Source: JADCCX01 sp031431475 (GTDB lineage Bacteria; Pseudomonadota; Alphaproteobacteria; Rhizobiales; Beijerinckiaceae). From it: a stretch of 64,000 bases of DNA. Made by a program: the position numbers and the translations under genes. The notes under the pieces were generated by a model that did no database searches, had not been told where the DNA came from, and saw only the letters and a program-made list of their open reading frames with translations. Every line of letters begins with the position of its first letter. The stretch's first letter is position 1. Below, in pieces: positions 16,766 through 25,741 of the stretch. The DNA lies in NCBI GenBank assembly GCA_031431475.1, contig JANPDL010000018.1:124001-188000 (forward strand), in the 5' to 3' direction.

Positions 16766-17503
16766 ATGACTGACACAAGCTTCACCCGCCGCCGCACGCT
16801 CGAGATGGCGAGCGTCGCCGCCGCTGCAGGCCTCGTTGCCAGTAAAGCCGTGGCGCAATCTGCCATCACCAAGATCAATCAGGACACAGATGTCTTCATC
16901 GTCGTCGATGTGCAGTACGATTTCCTGCCCGGCGGCAGTCTCGCCGTGCCCAAGGGTGACGAGGTGATCAAGCCAATCAACGAACTGGCTGATCTTTTCC
17001 GCAATGTGGTGATGACGCAGGACTGGCATCCTGCCGGTCACATCTCCTTCGCCACATCGCATCCCGGCAAGAAACCGTTCGAGGTGATCGATCTGCCCTA
17101 CGGCAAGCAGGTTTTGTGGCCGGACCATTGCATCTGGGACACCAAGGGCGCGGAATTCTCCGACCAGATTGATATTCCCCACAATCAGCTCGTGATCCGC
17201 AAGGGTTACAACCCGAAAATCGACAGCTATTCCGGCTTCATGGAGCTGGACCGCAAGACCAAGACAGGTCTGGCGAGTTATCTGACGGAGCGTGGCTTCA
17301 AGCGGGCCTTCGTCGCAGGCCTCGCTACTGATTTCTGCGTGGGCTGGACGGCGCTGGACGGCAAGGCGGCGGGTTTTGAGACCATCGTGGTCGAGGACGC
17401 GTGCCGGGGTATTGATGCGGCCGGTTCTCTGGCCAAAGCGTGGACGGAGATGGGTACGGCAGGCGTTGGCCGGGTGAAAAGTGCGGATGTGAAGGAGGGG
17501 TAG
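16766..17503 (+). CDS. nicotinamidase (PncA-type) with twin-arginine signal
   Basis: Nicotinamidase hydrolyses nicotinamide to nicotinate and ammonia. The 245-residue protein has Asp-48 (IVVDVQYDF), Lys-146 (VIRKGYNP) and Cys-191 (GLATDFCVGW) as catalytic triad, and Asp-86, His-88, His-92 (QDWHPAGHISF) and His-121 (WPDHC) as metal ligands, all as in PncA. The N-terminus TRRRTLEMASVAAAAGLVAS...VAQ looks like a Tat signal peptide with an Ala-x-Ala type cleavage site near residue 30, which would place the enzyme in the periplasm; PncA is normally cytosolic. No other NAD-salvage gene is near. Confidence 0.88.
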   Translation: MTDTSFTRRRTLEMASVAAAAGLVASKAVAQSAITKINQDTDVFIVVDVQYDFLPGGSLAVPKGDEVIKPINELADLFRNVVMTQDWHPAGHISFATSHPGKKPFEVIDLPYGKQVLWPDHCIWDTKGAEFSDQIDIPHNQLVIRKGYNPKIDSYSGFMELDRKTKTGLASYLTERGFKRAFVAGLATDFCVGWTALDGKAAGFETIVVEDACRGIDAAGSLAKAWTEMGTAGVGRVKSADVKEG

Positions 17504-17599
17504 GGCTTTCCTTCGTCCTGCAGGGCACGTTCTGTGTGCAACGGTCCCCTGTAGGAGAAGCAATAGACCGCGCCCTGAATCTTCCTGTAGCCTCTTTCT

Positions 17600-18817
17600 A
17601 TGCAAAACCCTGATTCCCCCCGACCAGATCGTCGCCAGTTGCTGACCCTTGGCACATCGGCTGCCTTCGTCTGTATTGCCAGCCGATCCCGCGCCCAATC
17701 CGGCGATTTCGAGAGTTTCCTGCTCTCCCTCCGTGCCGAAGCCCGTGCGGCTGGCGTCTCCGATGCTACTTTCCAGAGCGGCATTGCAGGCCTCACTTTC
17801 GATCCCGGTCCGGTCCGTTCCAGCGGCGGGCAGGGCGAGTTCAGCCGCCCGTTCTGGGATTATGTGAATGGTGCGGCGTCCGCCCAGCGCATCAATGCGG
17901 GCAAGGCGGCGGCGGGGCGGGCAGCGAACGCTTTCAACTGGATCCGCGGCAATCTCGGCGTAGACCGCAGCGTTGTCGCCGGTATCTGGGGTATGGAATC
18001 GAATTTCGGCACCGGCATGGGATCGTCGGATGTGCTGCGCTCCACGGCCAGCCTCGCCTTTCGGCAGGTCAGGGGCGATTTCTACCGGAAGGAATTCATC
18101 GCGGCCCTGAAGATTCTGGACGAGGGCCACGTGACGCGCGCCGGGTTTGTCGGCTCATGGGCCGGTGCCATGGGCCAGCCGCAGTTCATCCCGTCGAGCT
18201 TCCTGAAATACGCCGTGGATGCCGATGGCGATGGCCGAAAGGATATCTGGCGCTCCACGATGGATGCGCTGGGGTCGGCTGCGAACCACCTGAAAACGGA
18301 CGGCTGGGAATCCGGATTGCCCTGGGGCTTTGAGGTCACATTGCCCGACCGCTTCGACTGGACCTACGGCGACCGCACGGCGCGGCATGCTTTCAGCCAG
18401 TTCACACGCCTCGGCGTCATCCGTCCCGGCGGACAGGCGATGCCTTCCAGCGGCACCGGTGGATTGTTCGTGCCAACAGGAGTGAATGGCCCGGCTTTCC
18501 TCGTCACCGACAATTTCGAGGTGATCCGCCAGTACAACACGTCGGATTCCTACGCTTTGGCCGTCGGCCATCTCGGCGACCGCATCTTTGGTGGAGCTGC
18601 GATCAGCAGGGCTTGGCCTACGGGAGAACGCCAGCTCAGCAACGCTGAAATCACGGAGTTGCAGCGCATTCTGCAGGCGCGAGGCCATGCGGTTGGCAAG
18701 ATCGACGGCCGGATCGGTCAGGGCACGCGCAAGCTGGTGCAGATCGAGCAGCGCAAGCTGGGGCTGGTGCCCGACGGGCATCCAAGCCCAGCGGTGCTGG
18801 CGCGGTTAAGGGGCTAA
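17600..18817 (+). CDS. lytic murein transglycosylase (MltB-like) with peptidoglycan-binding domain
   Basis: A 405-residue periplasmic enzyme that cleaves the glycan strand of peptidoglycan, forming 1,6-anhydromuramic acid ends. The N-terminus DRRQLLTLGTSAAFVCIASRSRAQ looks like a Tat-type signal. The SLT-type domain has the catalytic Glu-133 in VVAGIWGMESNFG, followed by AGAMGQPQFIPSSF and DADGDGRKDIW. The last ~65 residues form a PG_binding_1 repeat (ITELQRILQARGHAVGKIDG). Its 3' end overlaps convergent rimO by four bases. Confidence 0.92.
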   Translation: MQNPDSPRPDRRQLLTLGTSAAFVCIASRSRAQSGDFESFLLSLRAEARAAGVSDATFQSGIAGLTFDPGPVRSSGGQGEFSRPFWDYVNGAASAQRINAGKAAAGRAANAFNWIRGNLGVDRSVVAGIWGMESNFGTGMGSSDVLRSTASLAFRQVRGDFYRKEFIAALKILDEGHVTRAGFVGSWAGAMGQPQFIPSSFLKYAVDADGDGRKDIWRSTMDALGSAANHLKTDGWESGLPWGFEVTLPDRFDWTYGDRTARHAFSQFTRLGVIRPGGQAMPSSGTGGLFVPTGVNGPAFLVTDNFEVIRQYNTSDSYALAVGHLGDRIFGGAAISRAWPTGERQLSNAEITELQRILQARGHAVGKIDGRIGQGTRKLVQIEQRKLGLVPDGHPSPAVLARLRG

Positions 18818-20145
18818 GCAGCTGTCCCATGCAGATCATAGGCATCCGCCCGCTCGATCTTGACGCTGACGATATCGCCTGCCCGCAAAGGCCTGCGCGT
18901 TGAGACATAGACCGTGCCGTCGATCTCTGGTGCATCGGCTTTCGAGCGGCCTTTGGCCACGGTCGTTCCCATCTCGTCGATGATGACCTGCATGCGCTTG
19001 CCGACCTTGGCCTTCTGGAGGCGCGCGGAAACCTGCTGCTGCTTCTCCATGAAACGCTTGTGGCGGATCGCCATCACCTCGTCAGGCACCACTGCGAGGC
19101 CAAGATCATTGGCTGTAGCGCCGCGCACGGGCTCGTATTTGAAACAGCCTGCCCGCTCGATTTTCGCTTCGTCAAGGAAATCGAGGAGTTGCTCGAAGTC
19201 TTCATCCGTCTCGCCCGGGAATCCCACAATGAATGTTGAGCGCAGGGTCAGATCAGGACAAATCTCGCGCCAGCGCCGCACGCGCTCCAGCGTCTTTTCC
19301 TGACTCGCGGGACGGCGCATGGACTTCAGCACTGTCGGCGAGGCATGCTGGAACGGGATGTCGAGATAGGGTAGGATTTTACCCTCTGCCATCAGCGGGA
19401 TCACTTCGTCGACATGGGGATAGGGGTAAACATAGTGCATGCGCACCCACACGCCGAGTTCGCCCAGAGCTTCTGACAGATCGAGGAACTTCGTGCGGTA
19501 TTCCCGGTCGCGCCAGCGGCTGGGCGCATATTTCACATCGATACCGTAGGCTGACGTATCCTGCGAGATCACCAGCAGTTCCTTCACGCCCGCATTCACC
19601 AGCTTTTCCGCCTCGCGCATCACATCACCAAGCGGGCGCGATACGAGATCGCCGCGCAGTTTCGGAATGATGCAGAACGAGCAGCGGTTATTGCAGCCCT
19701 CGGAAATCTTCAGATAGGCATAGTGGCGCGGTGTGAGCTTGATGCCCTGCGGCGGCACGAGATCGAAGAACGGATCGTGGCTGGGCGGAGCCGCCAGATG
19801 CACTTTCTCCAGCACATTTTCGTATTGCTGCGGGCCGGTGATGGCGAAGACATTGGGGTATTTTGCAGAAATTTCCTCGGGTTCTGCGCCCATGCAGCCC
19901 GTGACGATGACCTTTCCGTTCTCGTTCATCGCGGTGCCGATAGCCTCAAGCGACTCCTGCTTGGCGGAATCGAGAAAGCCACAGGTGTTGACGATCACGA
20001 CGTCGGCCCCCGCGTGCGATTTGGTCAGCTCATAGCCCTCGGCACGCAAGCGCGTGATGATGCGTTCGCTGTCCACCAGCGCCTTGGGGCAGCCCAGCGA
20101 GACGAAGCTGACTTTGGGAGCGGAGCGAAGTTCGGGTTCGGACAA
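18814..20145 (-). CDS. rimO: ribosomal protein S12 methylthiotransferase RimO
   Basis: A radical-SAM enzyme that methylthiolates the conserved aspartate of ribosomal protein uS12. The 443-residue protein has the N-terminal cluster cysteines Cys-19, Cys-55 and Cys-84 (SLGCPKALVDSE, NTCGFLDSAK, TGCMGAEP), the radical-SAM triad CNNRCSFC (Cys-151, 155, 158) and a C-terminal TRAM domain (VAKGRSKADAPEIDGTVYV). The frame is open far upstream, but homology starts here: the TTG at 20145 has GAGG eight bases before it and gives MSEPELRSAPKVSFVSLGCP, the usual length. Confidence 0.94.
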   Translation of the reverse strand: MSEPELRSAPKVSFVSLGCPKALVDSERIITRLRAEGYELTKSHAGADVVIVNTCGFLDSAKQESLEAIGTAMNENGKVIVTGCMGAEPEEISAKYPNVFAITGPQQYENVLEKVHLAAPPSHDPFFDLVPPQGIKLTPRHYAYLKISEGCNNRCSFCIIPKLRGDLVSRPLGDVMREAEKLVNAGVKELLVISQDTSAYGIDVKYAPSRWRDREYRTKFLDLSEALGELGVWVRMHYVYPYPHVDEVIPLMAEGKILPYLDIPFQHASPTVLKSMRRPASQEKTLERVRRWREICPDLTLRSTFIVGFPGETDEDFEQLLDFLDEAKIERAGCFKYEPVRGATANDLGLAVVPDEVMAIRHKRFMEKQQQVSARLQKAKVGKRMQVIIDEMGTTVAKGRSKADAPEIDGTVYVSTRRPLRAGDIVSVKIERADAYDLHGTAA

Positions 20146-20207
20146 GGGGCTGGCCTCAAGTTCTAGAAGTGCCAGCCTATAGCCGGGGAGGTGAGAAAGG
20201 GCAAAGA

Positions 20208-21605
20208 CTAAGCTGTGCGCGCAGCCGCAGCCATTCCGGCGATGGACCCATAGGCAACCGCCGTCAGCAACCCGTTGCCAGAGAGATAGCCCGAGGCTTG
20301 TGAGCCTGACACGCCGCAGGCTGCTCCACCCACAGCAAACAGGCGCGGGATCGGCAAGCCGCTGGAACCTATGACACGCGCCTGCGAATCGACCACCAGC
20401 CCGCCCTGCGTGTGAAACAGCGCGCCCGTCACCTTCACGGCACGGAAAGGCGATTGCAGCTGCGAAACGCCAGTCCAGTTGCGCCCGAAACTGTCTGCGC
20501 CGCCATCGGCCTTGAAGTGCTGGACCCCGCTCAGTGCGTCCTTCAACGCCGTTGTCGGCAAGCCGGTTTTCTCCACCAGCTCTCCCAGCCATTGCGCCTC
20601 GACCACGGCTCCCATGGCCTCGGCGTTGCGAAAATCCTCGAACTGGCGTGCGATGATGGCGATACGCTCGTCGAAGATCGACCACACAACGCCCCCGGGC
20701 TGTGCCAGAACCGCTTCCGCCTGCTCGGAGTAACCGCGTGATTCATCTGAGAAGCGTTCCCCTTTCAGATTTACCTGAAAACCGCCTTCGGTCATTGTCG
20801 CCCATGTCAGGAGAATGCCTTGCGGATGAGCGACCGAGCCGTGGCCTTGATGGCCCGAGAGATGTCTCGTTTGCGCCCCAAGCGCTTCGCCCCAGGCCAG
20901 CGCATCGCCCTGATTGCCCGCGTGGCCGAAGTAAAGGGCATTGGCAAGATCGGGGATATGCTCGGCTACCAGAGCCTTGTTGCCGCCGTAGCCATTGCAG
21001 GCGAGGATCAGCGCGGCGCAGCCCACATCTTCCGTGGTCTTGTCCGGGCGCGAAAAGCGCACGCCTTTGATGAGACCAAACGTGTCCGCAAGCAGCGTCT
21101 CCGCCCTGGCATTGGTGATGATATCGATGGACGCATCCTCTGCCGCACTTCGCAGCCGGTCCATCAGTTCCTGACCGGAGCGGCTTGGTAAGCCATGCAT
21201 GCGGCTGGCGGAATGACCGGGATAGGTGAAGTTCTCGATCACCGAGAACGGCAGGCCATGCCGGTCGTTCAGCCATTCCAGTGTCGGGCCGATGGCGGAA
21301 ACGACGGTTGAAATGGCTTTCGGATCAGCTTCATTGTGTGATTTTGCGAGGATATCAGTAGTGAATTGTAATTCAGAATCAGCGATTTGCGCATCTTTCT
21401 GAAAGCGGGTCCCCGCAGCCGGGATCAGGCCCGCGGACAATGCCGTGGAACCGCGCGGCAGTGCATCCCGCTCCAGCACGATCACCGAAGCACCGGCTTC
21501 GCGAGCGCGCAATGCAGCAACAAGGCCTGCCGCGCCCGCACCGATGATCAGCACGTCGCAGGTAGTAGCCGGATAGCCTTCGCCGATTGTCTCGATTTTA
21601 CCCAC
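20208..21605 (-). CDS. FAD-dependent oxidoreductase, fumarate reductase/KstD-like
   Basis: A ~465-residue flavoprotein. The N-terminal dinucleotide fold is DVLIIGAGAAGLVAALRARE, with LERD binding ribose, and the C-terminal FAD segment is RLFAVGGAACGVSGSQASGYLSGNGL. The middle has VNLKGERFSDES, matching the fumarate-reductase pattern with its proton-shuttling arginine. This superfamily interconverts C-C single and double bonds next to carboxyl or keto groups, such as succinate/fumarate or tricarballylate/aconitate. The GTG at 21605 has AGAGG upstream and is preferred over an upstream TTG. It is divergent from the GntR regulator and may be co-controlled with the operon to the right; it would suit oxidation of a dicarboxylate intermediate (inference). 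Confidence 0.85.
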   Translation of the reverse strand: MGKIETIGEGYPATTCDVLIIGAGAAGLVAALRAREAGASVIVLERDALPRGSTALSAGLIPAAGTRFQKDAQIADSELQFTTDILAKSHNEADPKAISTVVSAIGPTLEWLNDRHGLPFSVIENFTYPGHSASRMHGLPSRSGQELMDRLRSAAEDASIDIITNARAETLLADTFGLIKGVRFSRPDKTTEDVGCAALILACNGYGGNKALVAEHIPDLANALYFGHAGNQGDALAWGEALGAQTRHLSGHQGHGSVAHPQGILLTWATMTEGGFQVNLKGERFSDESRGYSEQAEAVLAQPGGVVWSIFDERIAIIARQFEDFRNAEAMGAVVEAQWLGELVEKTGLPTTALKDALSGVQHFKADGGADSFGRNWTGVSQLQSPFRAVKVTGALFHTQGGLVVDSQARVIGSSGLPIPRLFAVGGAACGVSGSQASGYLSGNGLLTAVAYGSIAGMAAAARTA

Positions 21606-21651
21606 TGAAACCTCTGAAAATGACTTGAATTCGAAAATAGCCAGATTGGGC

Positions 21652-21681
21652 TTGACGACAAGCACCTGTCTTACATTTAAT
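21652..21681 (+). promoter_or_regulatory. probable sigma-70 promoter of the gntR-liv-hyu operon
   Basis: TTGACG (21652-21657) and TTTAAT (21676-21681) are separated by 18 bases, about 20 bases before the regulator's ATG. This intergenic stretch is AT-richer than its flanks. The GntR protein probably binds here, but I see no clear palindrome to call an operator. Confidence 0.5.
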
Positions 21682-21701
21682 ACAAATGCGCCCCACCAAA
21701 A

Positions 21702-22547
21702 ATGGGAATGAGGGGGGCAGGAGTATTTCGCCTGGACGCCATCGAATCATCCAAGACGCATCGGCTGTATCTGCTTCTGAAGGAGCGGATCACGAGCGGC
21801 TCGCTGCTTCCGGGTGAGCGCCTTCCCGGCGAGCCCAGCCTTGCAGCGGCGCACCAGATGTCACGCGTCACGATTCGCCGTGCGCTGGATGGACTGGCCC
21901 GCGATGGCCTGATCGAGCGGCAGCCTGGATCGGGCACCTATGTGCGCGATGGCCGGATTGAGCCCGCCTTTGTCGGCGATTTCTCCAACATGCTGCAAAG
22001 CCTTGTCGCGATGGGCCGAGATACGCGGGTGAAGCTGCTGGCCTTCAACTATATCGTTCCGTCTGCCGTTGTTGCAGAAGCGCTCGGTCTGGAACAGGGC
22101 GAGCGCGTGCAGCATTCCATTCGTGTGCGATACATGGATGAGCAGCCGTTCTCTTATCTTTCGACATTTGTGCCGGAACGGATCGGCGTAAGCTATTCCG
22201 AGACGGATCTCGCAAAAACGCCGCTTTTGTCGCTGCTGGAGCGCTCCGGCGTTGTGGCCGTGGGAGCCGACCAGACACTGTCGGCAACGCTGGCGGGGCC
22301 GGAAACAGCCGAACTTCTGGGTGTCGAGACCGGTTCGCCCCTGATCGCCATGACGCGTATCGTGCGTGACGCGGACGGCCGCGGCGTCGAGTATCTCTCG
22401 GCGCTCTATCGCCCGGACAAGCATCAGTTTCATATGGCTCTGACGCGTGAAGGCGAAGGGGCAAACCGCCACTGGCGGCCGACCACCCACCATTCCATGC
22501 AACCCGCTGACCGGCGAGGGATCAGCTCACGGAGGAGAAGACCATGA
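21702..22547 (+). CDS. GntR family transcriptional regulator, HutC/UTRA subfamily
   Basis: A 281-residue regulator. The winged helix-turn-helix is at about residues 18-80 (YLLLKERITSGSLLPGERLP, SRVTIRRALDGLARDGLIER, PGSGTYV) and a UTRA ligand-binding domain follows (about 95-250, with LLSLLERSGVVAVGADQTLS and YLSALYRPDKHQFHM). UTRA regulators usually bind a small metabolite of the pathway they control and release DNA. It is the first gene of the transporter/catabolic run and overlaps the next gene by four bases (ATGA), so it is probably autoregulated and senses the substrate or an intermediate. The C-terminal Arg-rich tail is probably disordered. Confidence 0.93.
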   Translation: MGMRGAGVFRLDAIESSKTHRLYLLLKERITSGSLLPGERLPGEPSLAAAHQMSRVTIRRALDGLARDGLIERQPGSGTYVRDGRIEPAFVGDFSNMLQSLVAMGRDTRVKLLAFNYIVPSAVVAEALGLEQGERVQHSIRVRYMDEQPFSYLSTFVPERIGVSYSETDLAKTPLLSLLERSGVVAVGADQTLSATLAGPETAELLGVETGSPLIAMTRIVRDADGRGVEYLSALYRPDKHQFHMALTREGEGANRHWRPTTHHSMQPADRRGISSRRRRP

Positions 22548-23749
22548 CGACAATCAACCGCAGAAAAGTTCTGCAAGCATCGGGGGCAGCCGCTGCCATC
22601 ATCGCAGCACCGGGATTGCTGCGGGCGCAGGCCGCGCCGATCAAGATCGGTATTTTGCAGCCCGTTACGGGGGCGTTAGCGCAGGACGGCGAATATGGCC
22701 GCCTCGGTGCCGAGATCGCCCTGAACGAGATCAATGCAGCGGGCGGCATCAAATCCATGGGCGGCGCAAAGCTGCAAATGGTCTTCGGTGATGCCCGCTC
22801 CAATCCCGAGGGCGGCACGGCTGAAGTGGAGCGCATGCAGGGCGAGGGTGTCGCAGCCATCGTCGGCGGCTTTGCCTCGCCCATCGCGCTGGCGGCCTCG
22901 CAGGCGGCCTCGCGCTATGACATACCCTATATCGTTGACGTTGGCGTCTCGGACCAGATCGTCAATCGCGGCCTCAAGAACACCTTCCGCTTCGGCCCTG
23001 GTTTCGGCACCGTGACATCGTCCGCGCTTGAAAACCTCGTCAAGCTGAACGATGCCGCTGGCAAGCCAGCGAAGACTGTCGTGATCGTTCACGAGGACGG
23101 CCTGTTCGGCTCCGGAATGGCCAAGCTGTTGCAGACCCAATTGCCGCCGCGTGGTTTCGAAATCCTTGAAACCATCGCGCATCCCACGCCGTCGCGCGAT
23201 ATGTCGAACGTCGCGCTCCGCATCCGTGCCCTCAATCCGGATATCGTGATCCCTTCGAGCTATTACGCGGAGTTCGTGCTGCTTGCCCGCACGATGCAGC
23301 AGCAGCGCATCAAGCCGAAAGGCATCTATGCCGTGCTGAACGGCGCGGCCTCCAACTTCCGCTTTGTCAAGGAATTCGGCGATGCCGCCAATCTTGTTAT
23401 GGATTGCAATCACTGGGCCGATCCACGCAAGCCGCAGACGGCTGTGGTGAAGGCGCTTGCCGAGAAGGATGGCCGCTTCTGGCTCTACAACACGCCGCTC
23501 AACTATTCCTGCGTAAAGCTGCTGGCCGATGCCATTGAAAAGGCGGGATCAGCCGACCGCGCCAAGGTCACTGAGGCGCTGACCAATTCCACCTTCGCTG
23601 GGCATATCATGCCCTATGGTCCTACAAAGTTCGTCAACGGCCAGAACATGGGTGCAGCTCCGGTCAACACGCAGGTGCAGAACGGAGATATCAAGGTGAT
23701 CTTCCCGACGGAATTTGCCGACGCCAAGCCGGTTTTCCCGGCGACCTGA
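22544..23749 (+). CDS. ABC transporter substrate-binding protein, branched-chain amino acid (Liv) type
   Basis: A 401-residue periplasmic binding protein (type 1 fold, Leu/Ile/Val-BP family). The leader INRRKVLQASGAAAAIIAAP...RAQA is a likely Tat signal. The mature protein starts IKIGILQPVTGALAQDG, with GGFASPIALAASQAASRYDIPY in the first lobe. A strong ribosome site (GGAGGAGAAG) precedes the ATG, which overlaps the regulator's stop. Liv-type binding proteins in catabolic operons bind amino acids, amides, aromatic acids and other small compounds, so the ligand cannot be inferred. It is expected to hand substrate to the permeases encoded downstream. Confidence 0.94.
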   Translation: MTTINRRKVLQASGAAAAIIAAPGLLRAQAAPIKIGILQPVTGALAQDGEYGRLGAEIALNEINAAGGIKSMGGAKLQMVFGDARSNPEGGTAEVERMQGEGVAAIVGGFASPIALAASQAASRYDIPYIVDVGVSDQIVNRGLKNTFRFGPGFGTVTSSALENLVKLNDAAGKPAKTVVIVHEDGLFGSGMAKLLQTQLPPRGFEILETIAHPTPSRDMSNVALRIRALNPDIVIPSSYYAEFVLLARTMQQQRIKPKGIYAVLNGAASNFRFVKEFGDAANLVMDCNHWADPRKPQTAVVKALAEKDGRFWLYNTPLNYSCVKLLADAIEKAGSADRAKVTEALTNSTFAGHIMPYGPTKFVNGQNMGAAPVNTQVQNGDIKVIFPTEFADAKPVFPAT

Positions 23750-23764
23750 CCTTATCTTTCCCTT

Positions 23765-23885
23765 CCTTCCCACCTGGGGGAAGGTGGTCGCCGTTTGGCG
23801 ACCGGATGAGGGTGAATCCCGGACTTTAGTGGTTCACCCTCATCCGTCATGCGTTCCGCATGACACCTTCTCCCGAGGGAGAAGG
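23765..23885. repeat. multi-hairpin intergenic repeat (RIME/REP-like)
   Basis: Five inverted repeats are packed here: CCTTCCC/GGGGGAAGG, GGTCGCC/GGCGACC, GGATGAGGGTGAA (23804-23816) with TTCACCCTCATCC (23833-23845), GTCATGCG/CGCATGAC and CCTTCTCCC/GGGAGAAGG. The ordered palindromes are typical of Rhizobiales intergenic mosaic elements. It separates the binding-protein gene from the permease genes in the same operon and could stabilise the upstream mRNA. Confidence 0.88.
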
Positions 23886-23903
23886 GGCATCTGAAATCAC
23901 CCC

Positions 23904-24776
23904 ATGCTCAAATTCGATATTTTCCTATCAGCGCTCGCGAATGGCCTCATGACCGGGGCCGTCTACGCCTTGATCGCGCTCGGGCTCACTCTGGTCTACG
24001 GCGTATTGCACATCATCAACTTCGCCCATGGTGCTATGCTGACAGCGGCAATGTTCGCGGTTTTTGTTTGCCATGCCTGGTTCAAGATCGATCCCTATCT
24101 CGCTGTTTTCATCCTCACTCCGCTGTTCTTTGGACTGGGCTACATCATTCAGCGCTTCGTCATCATGAAGGCGAGCCACGGCGATGACAGCAACATCCTG
24201 CTGGTGACGCTAGGCCTCTCCATAATCACCGAGAACGGCCTGCTGATGATCTTCAAGTCCGACACGCGCTCCATCGACGTCCCTTATGGCTTCTCGGTGA
24301 TTGAGGTCGGCAACCTGTTCCTGTCCACGCCCAAGGTCATCGCCTTTTTGGTGGCCTTCGTCGTCGCCGGATTGCTGGGCTTGCTGCTGGCGAAGACAGA
24401 CACCGGCAAGGCGATCCGTGCTGTCGCGAAGGAGCGCACGGGAGCAGCACTCTCAGGCATCAATGTCGACCATATCTATGCCGTGACCTTCGGCCTTGGC
24501 GCGGCATGCCTTGCCATCGCGGCCTGCCTGCTGATGCCGACATTCCTGGTCAATCCGCGCGTGGGGCAGGCCTTCGTGCTCGTCGCTTTCACCATCGTGG
24601 TTCTCGGCGGCATGGGTTCCATTCCCGGCGCGTTGTTCGGGGGGCTGATCATCGGCGTGGTAGAAAGCCTTTCCGGCCTCTACTTTGGCGAGAGCCTTGG
24701 CCAGATCGGCATCTTCCTCATTTTCATCCTCGTCCTGCTGTTTCGGCCCACAGGCCTGTTCGGTGCGAGAGCATGA
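23904..24776 (+). CDS. Liv-type ABC transporter permease (LivH family)
   Basis: A 290-residue membrane protein with about eight helices. Family features are GLMTGAVYALIALGLTLVYGVLHIINFAHGA near the N-terminus and VLGGMGSIPGALFGGLIIGVVE near the C-terminus. It forms one half of the channel that pairs with the LivM-like subunit encoded next, with a four-base overlap. The start ATG lies 18 bases after the repeat element and has no strong ribosome site at ideal spacing. Confidence 0.94.
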   Translation: MLKFDIFLSALANGLMTGAVYALIALGLTLVYGVLHIINFAHGAMLTAAMFAVFVCHAWFKIDPYLAVFILTPLFFGLGYIIQRFVIMKASHGDDSNILLVTLGLSIITENGLLMIFKSDTRSIDVPYGFSVIEVGNLFLSTPKVIAFLVAFVVAGLLGLLLAKTDTGKAIRAVAKERTGAALSGINVDHIYAVTFGLGAACLAIAACLLMPTFLVNPRVGQAFVLVAFTIVVLGGMGSIPGALFGGLIIGVVESLSGLYFGESLGQIGIFLIFILVLLFRPTGLFGARA

Positions 24777-25741
24777 AGGACAGGACGCTTGTTCTCATCG
24801 CCATCGTGACATTGGTCCTCGCACTGATACCGCTCGGCATCACCTCCAATGTCGTGCTGAATTTCCTTGCCTTCGCCATGATCATCACCCTGGCAGCGCA
24901 GGGCTGGAACGTGCTTGGTGGCTTTGGTGGCCAGTTCTCGTTTGGCCACGCTGCGTTCTTTGGCATTGGTGCTTATGGCATGGCCCTGTTGCAGGTGCGC
25001 TTCGGCGTGAACTCCTGGCTTGCAATGCCACTGGCTATCGCTCTTGGCGGCGCAGTCGGATTTGCTGTCGGCTTTCTCAGTTTCCGCGCGCGATTGCGCG
25101 GTTCCTATTTTGCTTTGGTGACCCTGGCCTTCGCCGAGGTGTTCCGTATTTCGGCCAATGCCTGGGGTTTTACCGGTGGCGCAGCGGGTGTGTTGGTGCC
25201 GCTGAAGCTTGATTCCGCCAACATGCAATTCGCCGACAAGCGCATGGCCTATTGGCTGGCGCTGGCCATGGTGGCCGTTGTTCTTCTGATCACACATCAT
25301 CTCACAGCATCGCGCTTCGGTGCGCAACTCGTCGCAATCCGCGAGAACGAGGATGCGGCCCGCGCACTTGGCGTCGATACGCTCGTGGTCAAGTTGAAAG
25401 CGATTACGCTGTCTGGTGCCATAACTGCGGCAGCGGGCTGTCTCTACACCCAGAAGTTCCTCTATCTCGATGCCACCATTGCCTTTGGTCCGTGGATATC
25501 GGTGGAGGCATTGCTCGCCCCCATCATTGGCGGCATCGGTACGGTCTTCGGCCCTTTGCTGGGTGCGATCCTGCTGCTGGGTCTTGGCGAGGTGACCAAG
25601 ACGCTGTTTGCCAACCTCTTCGGCGGTGCATGGCCTGGTGCTGATCTCGTGGTCTACGGTGTTCTGCTCATAGTCTGCGTAGCCTTTGCGCCGCGCGGTG
25701 TGCTGGGCGTAATCCAGCGTATCCGGACTGCGGCAACATGA
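24773..25741 (+). CDS. Liv-type ABC transporter permease (LivM family)
   Basis: A 322-residue polytopic permease with the LivM pattern: NVLGGFGGQFSFGHAAFFGIGAYG, RLRGSYFALVTLAFAEVFR and the conserved late segment SVEALLAPIIGGIGTVFGP. The ATG at 24773 overlaps the livH stop (ATGA). A longer in-frame extension reaches upstream but it lies inside livH and is not conserved. It overlaps the ATPase gene downstream by four bases, which suggests one translation unit. It carries substrate across the cytoplasmic membrane with LivH, LivG and LivF partners. Confidence 0.94.
   Translation: MKDRTLVLIAIVTLVLALIPLGITSNVVLNFLAFAMIITLAAQGWNVLGGFGGQFSFGHAAFFGIGAYGMALLQVRFGVNSWLAMPLAIALGGAVGFAVGFLSFRARLRGSYFALVTLAFAEVFRISANAWGFTGGAAGVLVPLKLDSANMQFADKRMAYWLALAMVAVVLLITHHLTASRFGAQLVAIRENEDAARALGVDTLVVKLKAITLSGAITAAAGCLYTQKFLYLDATIAFGPWISVEALLAPIIGGIGTVFGPLLGAILLLGLGEVTKTLFANLFGGAWPGADLVVYGVLLIVCVAFAPRGVLGVIQRIRTAAT

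Noticed and set aside
20146..20685. Long upstream extension of rimO on the minus strand
   Set aside because: The extension lies inside the flavoprotein gene, is not conserved in RimO and gives an unusual length; the TTG at 20145 with GAGG gives the normal length.
24506..24772. N-terminal extension of livM
   Set aside because: It is the shadow of livH in another frame; the ATG overlapping the livH stop fits the family start.
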